Shown in pieces: positions 34,374 through 46,038 of a stretch of 64,000 nucleotides of DNA. Position 1 is the stretch's first letter. Each line of letters begins with the position of its first letter. The stretch spans positions 13,509,666 to 13,573,665 of the forward strand of contig CM038919.1 of NCBI GenBank assembly GCA_021904315.1, in the 5' to 3' direction. The position numbers and the translations under genes were made by a program. The stretch comes from Sphagnum magellanicum (lineage: Eukaryota > Streptophyta > Sphagnopsida > Sphagnales > Sphagnaceae). The notes beneath the pieces are model-generated. The model was not told the DNA's origin. It saw only the letters and a list, made by a program, of their open reading frames with translations, and did no database searches.

Positions 34374-37300
34374 AGAGTGATTGGCCAGTGCATCAGCTAT
34401 GGCCGTCTCCTGAAGGCAACCAAAGGACTGAATTGGATGTGGTGTTGTTCCATGGGTTCCAATTAACTGCAAATGACAGTAGTGATGCCTGGAGTAGCAC
34501 ATGGACCCAACGAGGTCATGATGACGTATGTTGGCCTCAAGAATGGCTACCATTTGATTTGGGGGAAGCTGTGCGCATATTCTCAGTGTCATACAATGCA
34601 CATGTAGTAACCTCCCCTCATGATCATGTATCAGAGATTGCGGATAACCTTTTCCAGACTCTCATCAATCCTAGGTACAAGTCATGTCTCTTTGGTTATG
34701 AAAATGCCATGCTTGGTCAAATGTAGCTTGGATTTGAAAGTGGGAAGGGCATTGGCTTTCTAAATTCTAAAAATGCCATGAGGAGAGCTGCTGTGCAGGA
34801 GTGTGAAACAGTTTCTTTGAATAATGTTGGAGGTGTGCACTCCAAGATATATTTCAGTCACACATAACTAATATGAAATGTATAAGGCAATTACAAAATT
34901 TCCTGAATAATCAGCATAGCGAATGAATGTGTTCTTTGCAGGTATGAATGGCATCATCCTATTGTGTTAATAGGCCATAGTTTTGGAGGTTTGGTGTTGA
35001 AGAGCTTGGTTGTAAAATTGAAGAGGGCATCCACCATCCGAAATACTACCAACTCCTGGTCCGAAGTTACAGTGCAATGTGCTAAAGCGTTTTTGAGGAA
35101 TGTGAGAGGGGTTGCTTTCTATGCTGTTCCACATGCTGGATCGAGTAATTTTGCTGAATATGTGAAGAAGTTGTTGAGATGCAACAACAGACATGATTCT
35201 GGAATAATGGATAACATTCAACCCTGGCAACGAGATATGGAAGAGTTATCAGTGGATTTTGATGACATTGTCAATGAAAACGAAATAAATATCTATGCTT
35301 TTTGTGAGGGCAGGCCAATGGATGTGGTACGTATGCTTTGGATGAAATGGATTTTTTGCAACCTGTGATGCTTTGATGTTGTTTGATGCTGAAATGTGTC
35401 ATTTGGGTTCTTTGACTGGTCTAGGGAATTTTGGTGAACTTTAGTTCTGCCCAACGGTTAGCAAGAGCTCATTCCTACAGGGTTGAAGATGCCAATCACA
35501 TGGAGGTGTGCAAGCCTCCAAGTAAAGAACATCCTAGCTACAATTTGCTTCTGCAATTTATCATTACTTGTGGAAAGGTGAGTTACAATAACCTAATTAG
35601 TTTGACATTTCATTAACATTGAAGTATTACCTACTCTATAAAATACAGCTAAATTGTTTTTTCAAGAGGTAAGGCTTTAACATTGAAGCATTTCCTACTC
35701 TATAAAATACAGCTAAATTGTTTTTTCAAGAGGTAAGGGAGCTTGCTTGAGATTTTGATGAATTATGTCTGTGCCCCATGCAAATCTCCTTGTATAAAGT
35801 ATTCGCCTTAAGTCAGTGATGATGTAATAATATTTTTTCTATGAATGACAAATAGTCTAACATTTTGATAGTTGTATGTTGAATCTGAAGGTGGCAAGAG
35901 AATGTGATCAACCTTTACAAGAGGCTCATGACTTTCCTGAATTAACGTTTGGTCTGGAGAGCTATGTGGAGAGGCTAGAAACATTACTGACCTCAGAAGG
36001 AAGTGGTGCAGCTCCTCGCTATGTGGGAGTATGGGGCATGGGTGGAGTTGGGAAGACACTTCTTCTTCAAAGATTGGATGGAAGCCCAAAGGTGAAAGGC
36101 CATTTTCGAGGAGCAATGTTCATTTGGCTCACTGTGGGGCAAACTCCTCATATAATGGCTCTGTATCGGACCCTAAGTAAAAAACTGCATCTCGACCCAG
36201 AATTGCATGCGAACCCAGAGGATTACAAGCGCTATTTACACACTGGGTTCATACAGAAAAGAGTGTTCCTGGTTTTGGATGATGTTTGGCAAGAAAAAGC
36301 ATTTGATTCACTGGACTTAGCCAAGGGAAAAGGAAGTGTCACATTGTTGAGCACTAGAAACCAGTTTTTATTGAAAAGAGCAAGTCCACAGATAAGCCAA
36401 GAGCATATGACTCGTCTTTCAGAGCAGGATAGTTGGAGGCTTTTTTGTGTGCATGCATTCAGAGCACCATCCAATGTTCCATTTGAATTAAAGGCACTTG
36501 CACAGTGCATGGCTGAGGAGTGCCAAGGTCTTCCGTTAGCTCTGAAGGTCGTAGGCAGAGCAATGTTTGGAAAAACCTCACGTGAACTTGAATGGGAGCC
36601 ACTGCTGAAGAAGCTAAGGAAATCATGCATGCAAGAGAGGCCTGTTGAAGAGGAGTTGTATGAGCGTTTAAAACTTGGCTATGATCTCCTGTCTGAGGAT
36701 GATTGGCGCTTGAAGGACTGTTTTCTTTTTTGTGCAGCATTTCCTGAAGATTCTGAGATTCATTTTTATCACATTTTGTGGTGTTGGATAGGGGAGGGGT
36801 TAGTTACTGCACATGATGGAGATGATCCTACAGCAGATGCATTTTCCTTGTTAAATAAGTTATGCGAGCGATCATTCATTGACTCATTGATTGGAGAGGT
36901 TGATGGAGTTGCAGAGAATACCCTGAGGTTCAAGATACATGATGTGATGAGAGACTTGGCTTTCTACATACTGGAAAAGGATTGTGGCACACCCCCTGCG
37001 AAACAGCTTTATTTTTATCGAGCAGGTCAAAATTTGGAAGAATTCCCCAAAGAGTGGACAGGAATACTGGAAGGTCTCAGACTATCATTGCACACGAACA
37101 AGTTGGTCAGACTTCCTGAGAGTTTTTATGCACCTAAATTGGTGTCTCTATTACTTCGTGACAATCCAATAGTCTCTATACCAGCAAGTTTTTTGAGCAG
37201 TTTTCCAAAACTCAGGGTTCTGGATCTAAGTGAAGGAAGGTTTCAGGATCTACCTGAGGAGCTTGGTGATCTTCAGGATTTAGTTTACCTTGACCTCTCT

Positions 37301-38068
37301 TGTTGTGGTAATCTAAAGATTTTACCAGACAGCATAGGGAAACTACATGGTTTGAAACACCTGGACCTATATGATTGTGGTATGTTGGAGTATCTTCCTT
37401 CTAGTGTAGGTGGCCTCACATCATTGCAACTATTACACACAGGAGGAGGTTGTGAGAAGTTATGGCCTGCACATACACCATCAGGCATGGCAAGAGCATG
37501 GTTGGATTTGGGTGCAACCATCAGAGCTTCATTGGAAGACATCTGTGGGTTCATTGATCTCACAGAACTTAGCATTTCTGGAGATACAGAATCAGTGGTG
37601 GAGCTGCCTCACAATATATCTGCACTTACAAAGCTTAAGTACCTAGAGATAAAGCTTGAGTGCATCGAAACCCTGCCTCATGAAATGGCACATGCTTTCA
37701 AACAACTAAAACATCTTGATTTAGGCAACTGCGTAAATGTGGAATATCTTCCAAGGTCCTTCACATGTTGTGGGGCTTTTCCAGCTCTTATATGTTTGAA
37801 ACTAGATTTCTGTGTGAGCCTTGTTGAATTTCCCGAAGTAGATGAAGGTGCTCTGCCTAAATTGCAAACACTAGATTTCTTTTGCTGTCACTCTCTAAAA
37901 CGCTTGCCTCTCTCTTTGGAGTTCTTGACCAGCTTGAACAAATTGGACTTGTCTGGTTGTAAGGAAACAACACTTAAAGACTCTTGTAGGACAAATTGTG
38001 AAAAATCCTTGGTATGGAGAAGGTTTAATATCAAATATGGTATAAACCTCTTTGGTATTAGGATTTGA
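34172..38068 (+). CDS. Alpha/beta-hydrolase NB-ARC LRR immune receptor (HNL-type NLR)
   Basis: Exons 34172-34186, 34376-34674, 34942-35326, 35425-35577 and 35891-38068 join in frame with GT-AG introns to give 1009 residues. Residues about 25-280 form an alpha/beta-hydrolase: VLFHGF at 28-33, nucleophile elbow GHSFGG (Ser118), likely catalytic His in DANHME within exon 4. The NB-ARC domain follows: P-loop GMGGVGKT at 333-340, kinase-2 FLVLDDVW at 410-417, GLPLAL at 497-502, and IHDVM in place of MHD at 633-637. About a dozen leucine-rich repeats run from about 675 to the end. Such NLRs are intracellular sensors that switch on defence through an ATP/ADP cycle; the hydrolase takes the place of TIR or coiled-coil. 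The five-codon first exon is an inference from an ATG followed by GTGAGT in matching phase; later exons are firm. No lesions are visible, so the gene looks functional. Confidence 0.88.
35613..35738 (+). repeat. 64 bp tandem duplication in HNL intron 4
   Basis: TTAACATTGAAG...AGAGGTAAGG occurs at 35613-35674 and again at 35677-35738 with very few differences. It duplicates a GTAAGG donor-like site within the intron. Confidence 0.8.
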
Positions 38069-39059
38069 TAAGTGAAAAAACACATCACTATTTCTTTGCC
38101 TTTTGTCAGCTTGCAACCATCCACGCTTGGTTGATAAAGACATGCTCCTATTCTATCATGATCCTCGGATGGGGAAGGGAAAGAGAAGTGTCATATCAGT
38201 ACATGGGGTCAGCATTGTAATACTAAATAGTATGGTATGGCCAAATGTCAAATTGGCTTTGGAATTTAGGAGTTCCAAAGCATGATTAAGCATCTTAAGC
38301 TTATTGTATGCATCTTGACTAAAATTATAGTCATACAGTCCATGCTAGATGGCAGAACTTTCATGGAACAGTAAAATATATATATTTTTTCATGTAACTT
38401 CAATTATAAGTATTGAAGCCAAATTTGAATAGGAGATCAGAAGTGACTTTCAGAATTTGCATACTCTTGGATGGGTGGTTACGAAGAATGATAAGTAATC
38501 AAAATATCCATTCTACAAATCATGTCAATTCTGTACAATTGAGAAAATGAGGCATATGACTTCAATGCTTTTTATATTGATCATAGCAATAATCCAACAT
38601 ATAAGGAACAAACATTGGTAAAACAGGTAAAAAAGAAACAGAATTGAAATTTATTCATTTGAATATTTTAGTATATGGTCTAGCTAACTTGCGTAATCTT
38701 GATATTCTCAATTGTAATAAGGAGAAATTATTGATTATTTTAACGGTATAGGGATCTTCACCCAATTTGATACGCAAATCTGATTCTGTTGTTTCTCAAT
38801 TTCAAGTCAAGTGCAAGTGTTGCCTTCTGAACTGACACTTGCATCTTGGTGACTAAGCAAACCTGCCTACAAATAAACCAGGAATGGAACAACCCTCCAG
38901 GCAAATGGCAGATATGTCCTAGTTGGCCTTTCCAGTATTCACATTCCTGACCTCGTGGATTAAGATACTCAAGGAACATGATTGTTCTCTTGGCACAGGG
39001 AATCAATGATCTTGTTGGTAGACCTTTCAGAAATAAGAGAATGCTAACTTGCCTATTCG
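38069..39059. other. Spacer downstream of the HNL gene
   Basis: HNL 3' flank and spacer. No gene is visible up to the first PPR remnant. Confidence 0.45.
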
Positions 39060-39440
39060 TGTAGATGAGGTGGCATGTTGAAGCATTTTCATCATCTGGA
39101 CACCCATTGGACATGTGCCAATCATGGTGTTCCAAGTGACCACATCTTGAGATGCCATCTTGTCGAAGAATCTCCCAGCATCCTCCCAAATTCCCACATT
39201 ACCAAACTACTGCCCACTAAGGCACCTAAGTCCAATCCACATTGAATGATCTGATAATGAGCCCACCTGCCTACTTCAATCGCAACAACATTGGCACATG
39301 TATTCAGCAATCCCACAAAGTGCTCACATACCTTCCTGTTGCATTTATTGAAATAGTTTCAGTGCCTTTTGCCCCCACATTTCACATACATGTCAACCAA
39401 GTTATTCTCCATAAAGACATCAGATCACTAGACATGTTAC
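39060..39440 (-). pseudogene. PPR remnant downstream of the DYW locus
   Basis: The minus strand reads PPR-like text in shifting frames: NLVDMYVKCG, then VGLLNTCANVVAIEVGRW, and VGSSLV. These match the repeat blocks of the larger PPR pseudogene just upstream on the same strand. They follow that locus's DYW end, so they are either a second decayed tandem copy or a rearranged piece. There is no continuous ORF. Confidence 0.55.
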
Positions 39441-39490
39441 TCAAAACAAAATGAACTTGACACAGTGACTGACAAGACTGATTACTGGCA

Positions 39491-42400
39491 TTACCAGTAG
39501 TCCATGCACGAACAAATACCATCTTCAAAGGCATCAAAGTGATTCGCTCATTCCTCAATATTTTTCAGGTGAACTTCTTAGAGATGTGGCAATCTTTAAA
39601 AACCCACAGATTTATTTTCTTCAGAGAGGACTACTAGGAGCTGTGTTGATGAGCCCGAATGCAATAGCTAGTTTCTGACTACGGTGACATAACTGAAAAA
39701 CCAATTTTTCTTCTTCCACAACATGCAAAACGAATCTTGTACAAGGCACATACCCTGCATCGTGTATGAGCCCTGACAACCTCTGCAAATCTGCATGAAT
39801 TCAATAATCTGGCAGTGCCTTGTTCCTTTACTACAAACACATGCACCTCATTGTTCACTTCAATCCAGGTGCAACATGGCTATTTCATCCCACCTTTTTC
39901 CTCTCTCTAACATTTAACATTCTCACAGAGATGCCAGTTGCCACCAGCAGCATAGATGTTTGATGGCAGCCCATAATCAGCACCATAGTCAGGTTCCATT
40001 TCAAGAATTCGTCTGGCAACACGTTCTGCCATCTCCACATTACCATGAATTCTGCAAGCACCAAGTAAAGCCATCCATGCAGCCACATGCAGTTTCCAGG
40101 GCATTGCCATGACCATATTCTCTACCTCCTGTACATGGCCAGCATGGCCAAGAAGGTTGAGCATGCAGGTGTAATGTTCCAACTTTGCAGAAATCATATA
40201 GTCAGTGACCATTGAAGCATAACAGTGCATGCCTTCATTGACCAAACCTGCATTGCGACAAGCTGACAGAAGACAATTAAAAGTGGTATCATCTGGCTGT
40301 ACACCTTCTGCGCACATCCGTTCAAAATATTTAAGAGCTTCCTTACCATGCCCATTCATGGCACATCCTCCAAGTATGGCATTCCAAATGACCACAGTTT
40401 GGGATGGCATCTTGTTGAACACCCTCCAAGCATCCTCCATGCTCCCACACTTTATGTTAACTAAGCTACCCCCCACAAAGACATCAGATTCCAATCCGCT
40501 TTGAATAATGTCCTGATGAACAAACCTACCCTCTTCAATTGCAACCGTGCTGGTACATGCTTTCAGCACCCCCACAAAAGTAACAGAGTCTGGTTGCACA
40601 CCTTCCTGTTGCATATGTTGAAATAGTCCAAGTTCCTTCTGCCCTTGCCCACATTTCACATGTCCCAATATCATGGTGCTCCAAGTGACCACATTTCAAG
40701 ATGGCATCTTGTTGAACACACTCCAAGCATCCTCCAGGCTCCCACACTTTGCATACATGTCCACCAAACTACTCCCCACAAAGACAATAGGCTCCAAACC
40801 ATGTTCAATGATTTGCTCATGAACACACCTGCCCTTTTCAAGGGCAAGTACACTGGCACATGGATTCAGTGCCCCCACAAAGTAACAGAGTTTGGTTGCA
40901 CGCCCTCCTAAAGCATTTCTTGAAATAGTTTGAATGCCTTCTGCCCTTCCCTGCATTGCATGTGTCCCAATATCATGAGAGTCCACATCTCGAGATGACA
41001 TCTTCTTGAACACATTACCAGCATCCTCGATGCTCCCACACTTTGGATACATGTCCACCAAGCTGCTCCCCACAAAGACATCAGACTCCAAACCACTTTG
41101 AATGATCTGCTGATGAACACACCTGCCCTCTTCAATCACAGCCAGGCTGGCACATGCTTTCAATACCCCCACAAAAGTAACAGAGTTAGGTCGCACACCC
41201 TTCTGTTGCATTTGTTGAAATAGTTCCAGTGCCTTCTGCCCTTGCCCACATTTCACATGTCCCAATACCATAGCATTCCAAGTGACCACATTTCGAGATG
41301 GCATCTTGTCGAACACTCTCCAAGGATCTTCAATGCTCCCACATTTTGCATACATGTCAACCAAGCTATTCCCCACAAAGACATCTGGATCACATCCAAA
41401 TTCAACAGTCTGCTGCTGTACACACCTGCCCTCTTCAAGTGTAAGGATGCTGGCACATGCATTCAGCACCGCCACAAAAGTAACAGAGTCTGGCTGCACA
41501 TCTTCTTGTCGCATTTTTTCAAATAGTTCCAGTGCCTTCTGCCATCGCTGACATTGCACATGTCCTAATATGATGGTGGTCCAAGTGACAACATTTCGAG
41601 ATGGCAACTTCTCAAACACTGTCCAAGCCTCCTCAATGCTCCCATATTTTGCATACATGTCCACCAAGCTCCTGCACACAAAGACATCAGACTTGTAACC
41701 ACTTTGAATGAGCTGTTTATGAACAAGTCTCCCATCTTCAAGTCTTCCTAATCCAGCACATGCCTTAATCAGCAGAACAAAAGTGAATTTGTCAGGACTC
41801 ATTCTTGTTGCATTTGTTGGAAAAGCTGCATCGCCTTCTGCAGTTGCCCATCCTTCACATGTTTTGTAAGCTTCTGATTCCATGCAAAAATGTTCAATTG
41901 CAGTGTGCCTGATGCCATTGCAGCCATCTCTGCTGCCACCCACTGGGTTTCGTCTGTCCTCAATCCAGAATGCTTCCCCTGTCTTCTTGTGTTTGAAATC
42001 TGGGTACCTTTCATTTGTCTACAACCAGAAATCCAGGTCAAGCTGATCAGCCCTGTATTCTCCACATCCTGGCATAATTGGTATCCTAATAACAAAGAAA
42101 GTCACACTGACCTTCTCCATCTTCATATTTCATTGACTTGCGTTCTCCAGCAGACTGATACTAGCCCACCAGTGCAAAGGACCTGAAAAGAATTTCTGCC
42201 AAGTTTAGACCAGGGCAGGATTGCAACAACCAACAGAGAGCAACAAGATTGACACCAACTAGAGCTATGGCTCCATTGACATGTGAACTCTGACAGGAGT
42301 GATGTTCAGTTACCTTCTCCGGTCTGTGGTCCCACCAATGCGAAGGATCCACAAAGAACTCCCGCCACAGTTTCTCTGTCTGACCTCCAGGGACTGCAGA

Positions 42401-42846
42401 AAAACTTCCTTCCAAGTCATGCACTTTGATCACAGAGAAGTCACGATGAGGTCGTACTGCATCTCGCATACAGCGTGTGCAATCTTTCGATTCGCTTCCG
42501 AAGATATCAGATCAACAGTTTTCGGGAAACAAACCACGAGAGGCAGACAGTGGACACACACTGAAAGAGGAACAACGCAAGAAAGCTTACACTCCCCGGG
42601 AGCTCTGATGGCCGCCTCTGTTTCTATTCGGTGCACTCTGGCAAGAAATCCGGCATACTGCAAAAGTTGTTGATGGGTAAATTGGGATTGACGGTGCAAA
42701 CAGACACGGAGCAGCAAGCTCCCCCTGGTTGAACTCTCTCTCCTCCATGCGCTGGTGGAGGTGCTGCTGCTGCTTTTCTGGCCTTCAGAAGAGTTAGATG
42801 TTGCACATGGACATTGAACTTGCTGCATAGATGATGAGGAAGACAT
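39491..42846 (-). pseudogene. DYW-class pentatricopeptide repeat protein with N-terminal PDF motif (broken)
   Basis: PLS-type PPR proteins with a DYW deaminase domain edit C to U in organelle transcripts. The minus strand starts with a Ser-rich, targeting-like segment (ATG at 42846). Next comes WREFFVDPSHWWDHRPEK (to 42314), a 295 bp GT-AG intron, then TNERYPDFKHKKTGEAFW (from 42018). Together these resemble the PDF motif of OSB organellar single-strand DNA-binding proteins. PPR repeats (SLVDMYAKCGSIEDAW and variants) fill about 41930-40300, then E/E+ and DYW text down to CSCMDYW and a stop at 39491-39493. Lesions: a small deletion shifts frame near 41803; a frame change near 40985 is compensated near 40895; MPSR became MPS-stop (TGA at 40698-40696); several stops and shifts break the DYW domain below 39910. 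The segment between the targeting region and the WWDHR block is also out of frame. It cannot make a full protein. Confidence 0.8.
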
Positions 42847-45800
42847 TGCTGCTTCTCAAAAACCCTTGGCAATTTCTCTCTTTCTCACTCTTCACAATCC
42901 AAGAGCATCCCAAGTAGATGGAACTGCAATTCTCTCTGGAGCGTCTGAAGTCCATTCGACTGCAGTCTCTCTCGCACCATCACAGCTTGTGGATTTCTTC
43001 GTGGAAGAATTCCAGTTGGCTTGCAATTGCCCGAAATTGATGAAGCCAGAAGCACCGGGGTTTTATTTTTCCAATTGTGTGGTGTAGCCAAACTGGCGAT
43101 CATCCACATGAAGATTTAGCCAAATTTGGCTATGGACCAGCTATGAAAGAAAAAAAAAAAGAAAAAGAATCCTTTTATATTTTGGCAACCCTACTGGAAC
43201 CTCTAGTAGAGATATGGCGGTTTAATTTTTTTCCTTTTGAAATCTGATGTATTATGGCCTTTTGTTTGTTACAGAAATCCTTTACATATGTGGAAATTAT
43301 TTTTTCAAGTAAAAAAGAAGTGAAAATTTGCAGGTAGGGCGAAATGACAACCCGGTTCAGAGATTACTTGGACAGAAGATGGTGGATGAGATTGCTATCC
43401 TTGTTCCCATGCCTTATTAGAATTGAAATTGCAATAGCTCCGCATCATGTTAGGGGTGTTGCACCAAGGTTGCAATACCCATTTTAATGAATGTGTAAAT
43501 TTGAAGCCATGCTATGTCCCCATTGTAACAGTTGAAATGTCGTTTCACATTTTAAACATTAATGTGTTGAAAAGAAAGAGAGAAGGAAAGTGGGGGAAAA
43601 GTCTTGGCAGCCAATGAATTAAAAAGCAGTTCAAGGAGAGTCTTATTTTGTGGGGGGCAAAACTTACATTAGACCAGACGAAATCGGGCATTGGACAGCC
43701 CAGAAATTTAAAGAATTGTGGGCAGGGTGAAGCTTATTTTGGCAGTCCACAGAGTGAAATAGATTTTAGCAATAGTGATTTTGAAGGTGAAAATTGGTTT
43801 TCAATTGAACCTGTAGGTAATCTCCAGTGACTGGTGCTTTGGTTTCAGCCAACAACACACACTTTCTATGTATGGCATTTCAACTGTTGCTTGTGCACAC
43901 TTGAAATGCTATGGGCAACTCAAAATGTTTGAGCTGGTAGCAAAGCATGCCTAGGTTTAAAAAAAACCTCTTGGTTGCCGAACAAGTATCATGTGTCTAC
44001 CCCTATGGAGTTTGATACCATAGATTGCTTTCCCATCCCAAGAGTTTTTGTCACCGACTTTTATCATGAAAGTAGTTGTATGCTAATTACAAGCAAAACT
44101 TAGGCAGTACTTGGACAATAGTTCAATCTGCACATTTGAACGGAAAGGTACTCAGCAACATTTCACTTAAGTGGGTTGGTTGCTCATCACAACGAACTGC
44201 TTAACTCTCAATAGTGTGGATATATTAAGTGTAATTCACAGGGGCTACTCTTCTCCAAAGGACCAACAAGTAACAAAATTGTAATGCACAACGGCTTTGG
44301 TGTACCCACCAAGATATAAGCACATTGATTGGTAATAATGAATCCATTTGGTGTCTCAACAAAATTCTTTTGCAAAATAAAAACTCCCAAGCATGAGCAT
44401 TATGGAGCATACAAATCAACTACCAACTTCACATGGTCCACAACTTTTTTCCATTCTCACAAGTTCCAAATAGGCTTTTAGAAAGCCAGGCAATTGAACC
44501 CACCCACTTCTTGGTTATGGCCGGTCAGTCCACATATCTTCCTCCAAGGATTTCCAATTCTCCTGTGCTGCTGGACCCTCTAATTTTTGGATGATAATTG
44601 TTGAAAAGTTAGACAAAAAATTACACAAAAAGACAAGCCAAAACGTAACTGTTTTTTAAAAAAATCTTGAAAACTCAGATTTAAAAGCATTAAATAAAAT
44701 TTAACAAACCCAAAATGAGCATAAAAAAAAGAAGTTGGAAACTCAGCCAAAACATTTTGATAAGTAAAAACAAACCAGCACACAAAGAAACAAGTTGAAA
44801 ACTTTAAACCCCTTGGAAAAAAACACACTTCAAGTAGTAGGCCTATGCAAAAAGTTTACCCAACACACTATAAGGTAAGGGCGCCCCTCTCCTGTATGAA
44901 TAGATAATGTATCTACTATCAACCTTCATGGTGATGATATCTAGAGAGTCGAGACACCGGACACCAGAAAAAACGAATGAAATCAAATATTAAAAAATCG
45001 AAAATTTCCAAAAAGAAAAACCCACAATCTGCACCACAACCTTTAACCCTAAGCTATATAATAGTGGAGAAGTTCTCACGCGCCACCACCACAACAACAA
45101 CGGTTTGAAGGACGTTTTTCACTTGGAGCTGCTCCGTGTGCTCTTGCCAGTGTCCGCTTGTCTTTGCAACACATCTCTTTCATTCCTCGCGTTGTTTCCT
45201 GTTGCGAGAAGGAGTGCGAGATCGGGCGTTATCAGGCTACGACCAAGTTAGCATCTCACGCGGTTGGCAAGTCTCTTTGAGCCGTCATCGTCGTCATTAT
45301 CATCTGAATCTTCTTCGTCGTTCTCGTCTCCTCTTCCCCCCCCCCCCCCACACCCCGCCCTCCTAGTCGTCCTTCTTCTTAATTATAAAACCAGGATCGT
45401 TTTGATTAGAAGCTTTTCGAGAGAGAGAGAGAGCGTGATTATAGCAATATTGGATGATTATAAACTAGGGACAAGAGAAGAGAAGAGCTGTCATGCATGT
45501 TTGTTGCGTATAACTTTATGATGAGTCTTTTCGTGATATCATGTCTTCTTCAATGAAAAGATTTTTCCTGTTTAAGCTTTTTCATTAAAGGATTGGATTA
45601 GGGAAGGATGATATGGGAGTACTTACTACTCAAGAGTTCTCATGAACTACTACTCCTCGTGCGTAGCTGGTATAGTCATGCCGTTTCATGGTGTTATAAT
45701 ATGGTGTGGTCTTTTGTGTAAGTAAACCCTTCGAGCCGGCGGCCGGCGCTGCAGGCGACGTCTTCGTCCTCCTATTGCTGCTGCAACTGTATTATATGGA

Positions 45801-46038
45801 TCTCAGCGGGAAGTCCATGTGGTACACCAAATTGCTGAATTGTTAATGTCTCATGGCGATGGCTCCTGGACTGACTCGCCGGCCGGAAGGAGTCGTGTGT
45901 GCAGAATTATATAATACGTTTTCGTATTTACAATTACACAATCTGAGTTTGAATCTATTCTCGAGTTGTGTAGTAGTAATCTATAGGAGCGTAGAACTAG
46001 TTAGATCTTGTGCAGTTTGTAAAGTAATAAATATGTAA
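42847..46038. other. Spacer between the PPR pseudogene and the Gln-rich gene
   Basis: No gene with a family signature. About 45050-45530 looks like a plus-strand promoter and leader (TATATAATA near 45054, C-run at about 45338-45349, GA-run at 45420-45432), but no convincing coding sequence follows. Short ORFs of 76-85 codons there are low complexity. Confidence 0.4.
45420..45432. repeat. (GA)n microsatellite
   Basis: A short GA dinucleotide run in the putative leader region. Similar runs occur near 57378 and 58520. Confidence 0.7.

Noticed and set aside
42561..42590. 30 bp donor-acceptor pair in the PPR N-terminal segment
   Set aside because: Too short for a plant intron; removing it keeps the same frame and does not repair the join to the PDF block.
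23551..43397. 28 bp shared word (TTGGACARAAGATGGTGGAT type) at 23.55 kb and 43.37 kb
   Set aside because: Similarity does not extend beyond about 28 bp; probably chance or a tiny repeat fragment.
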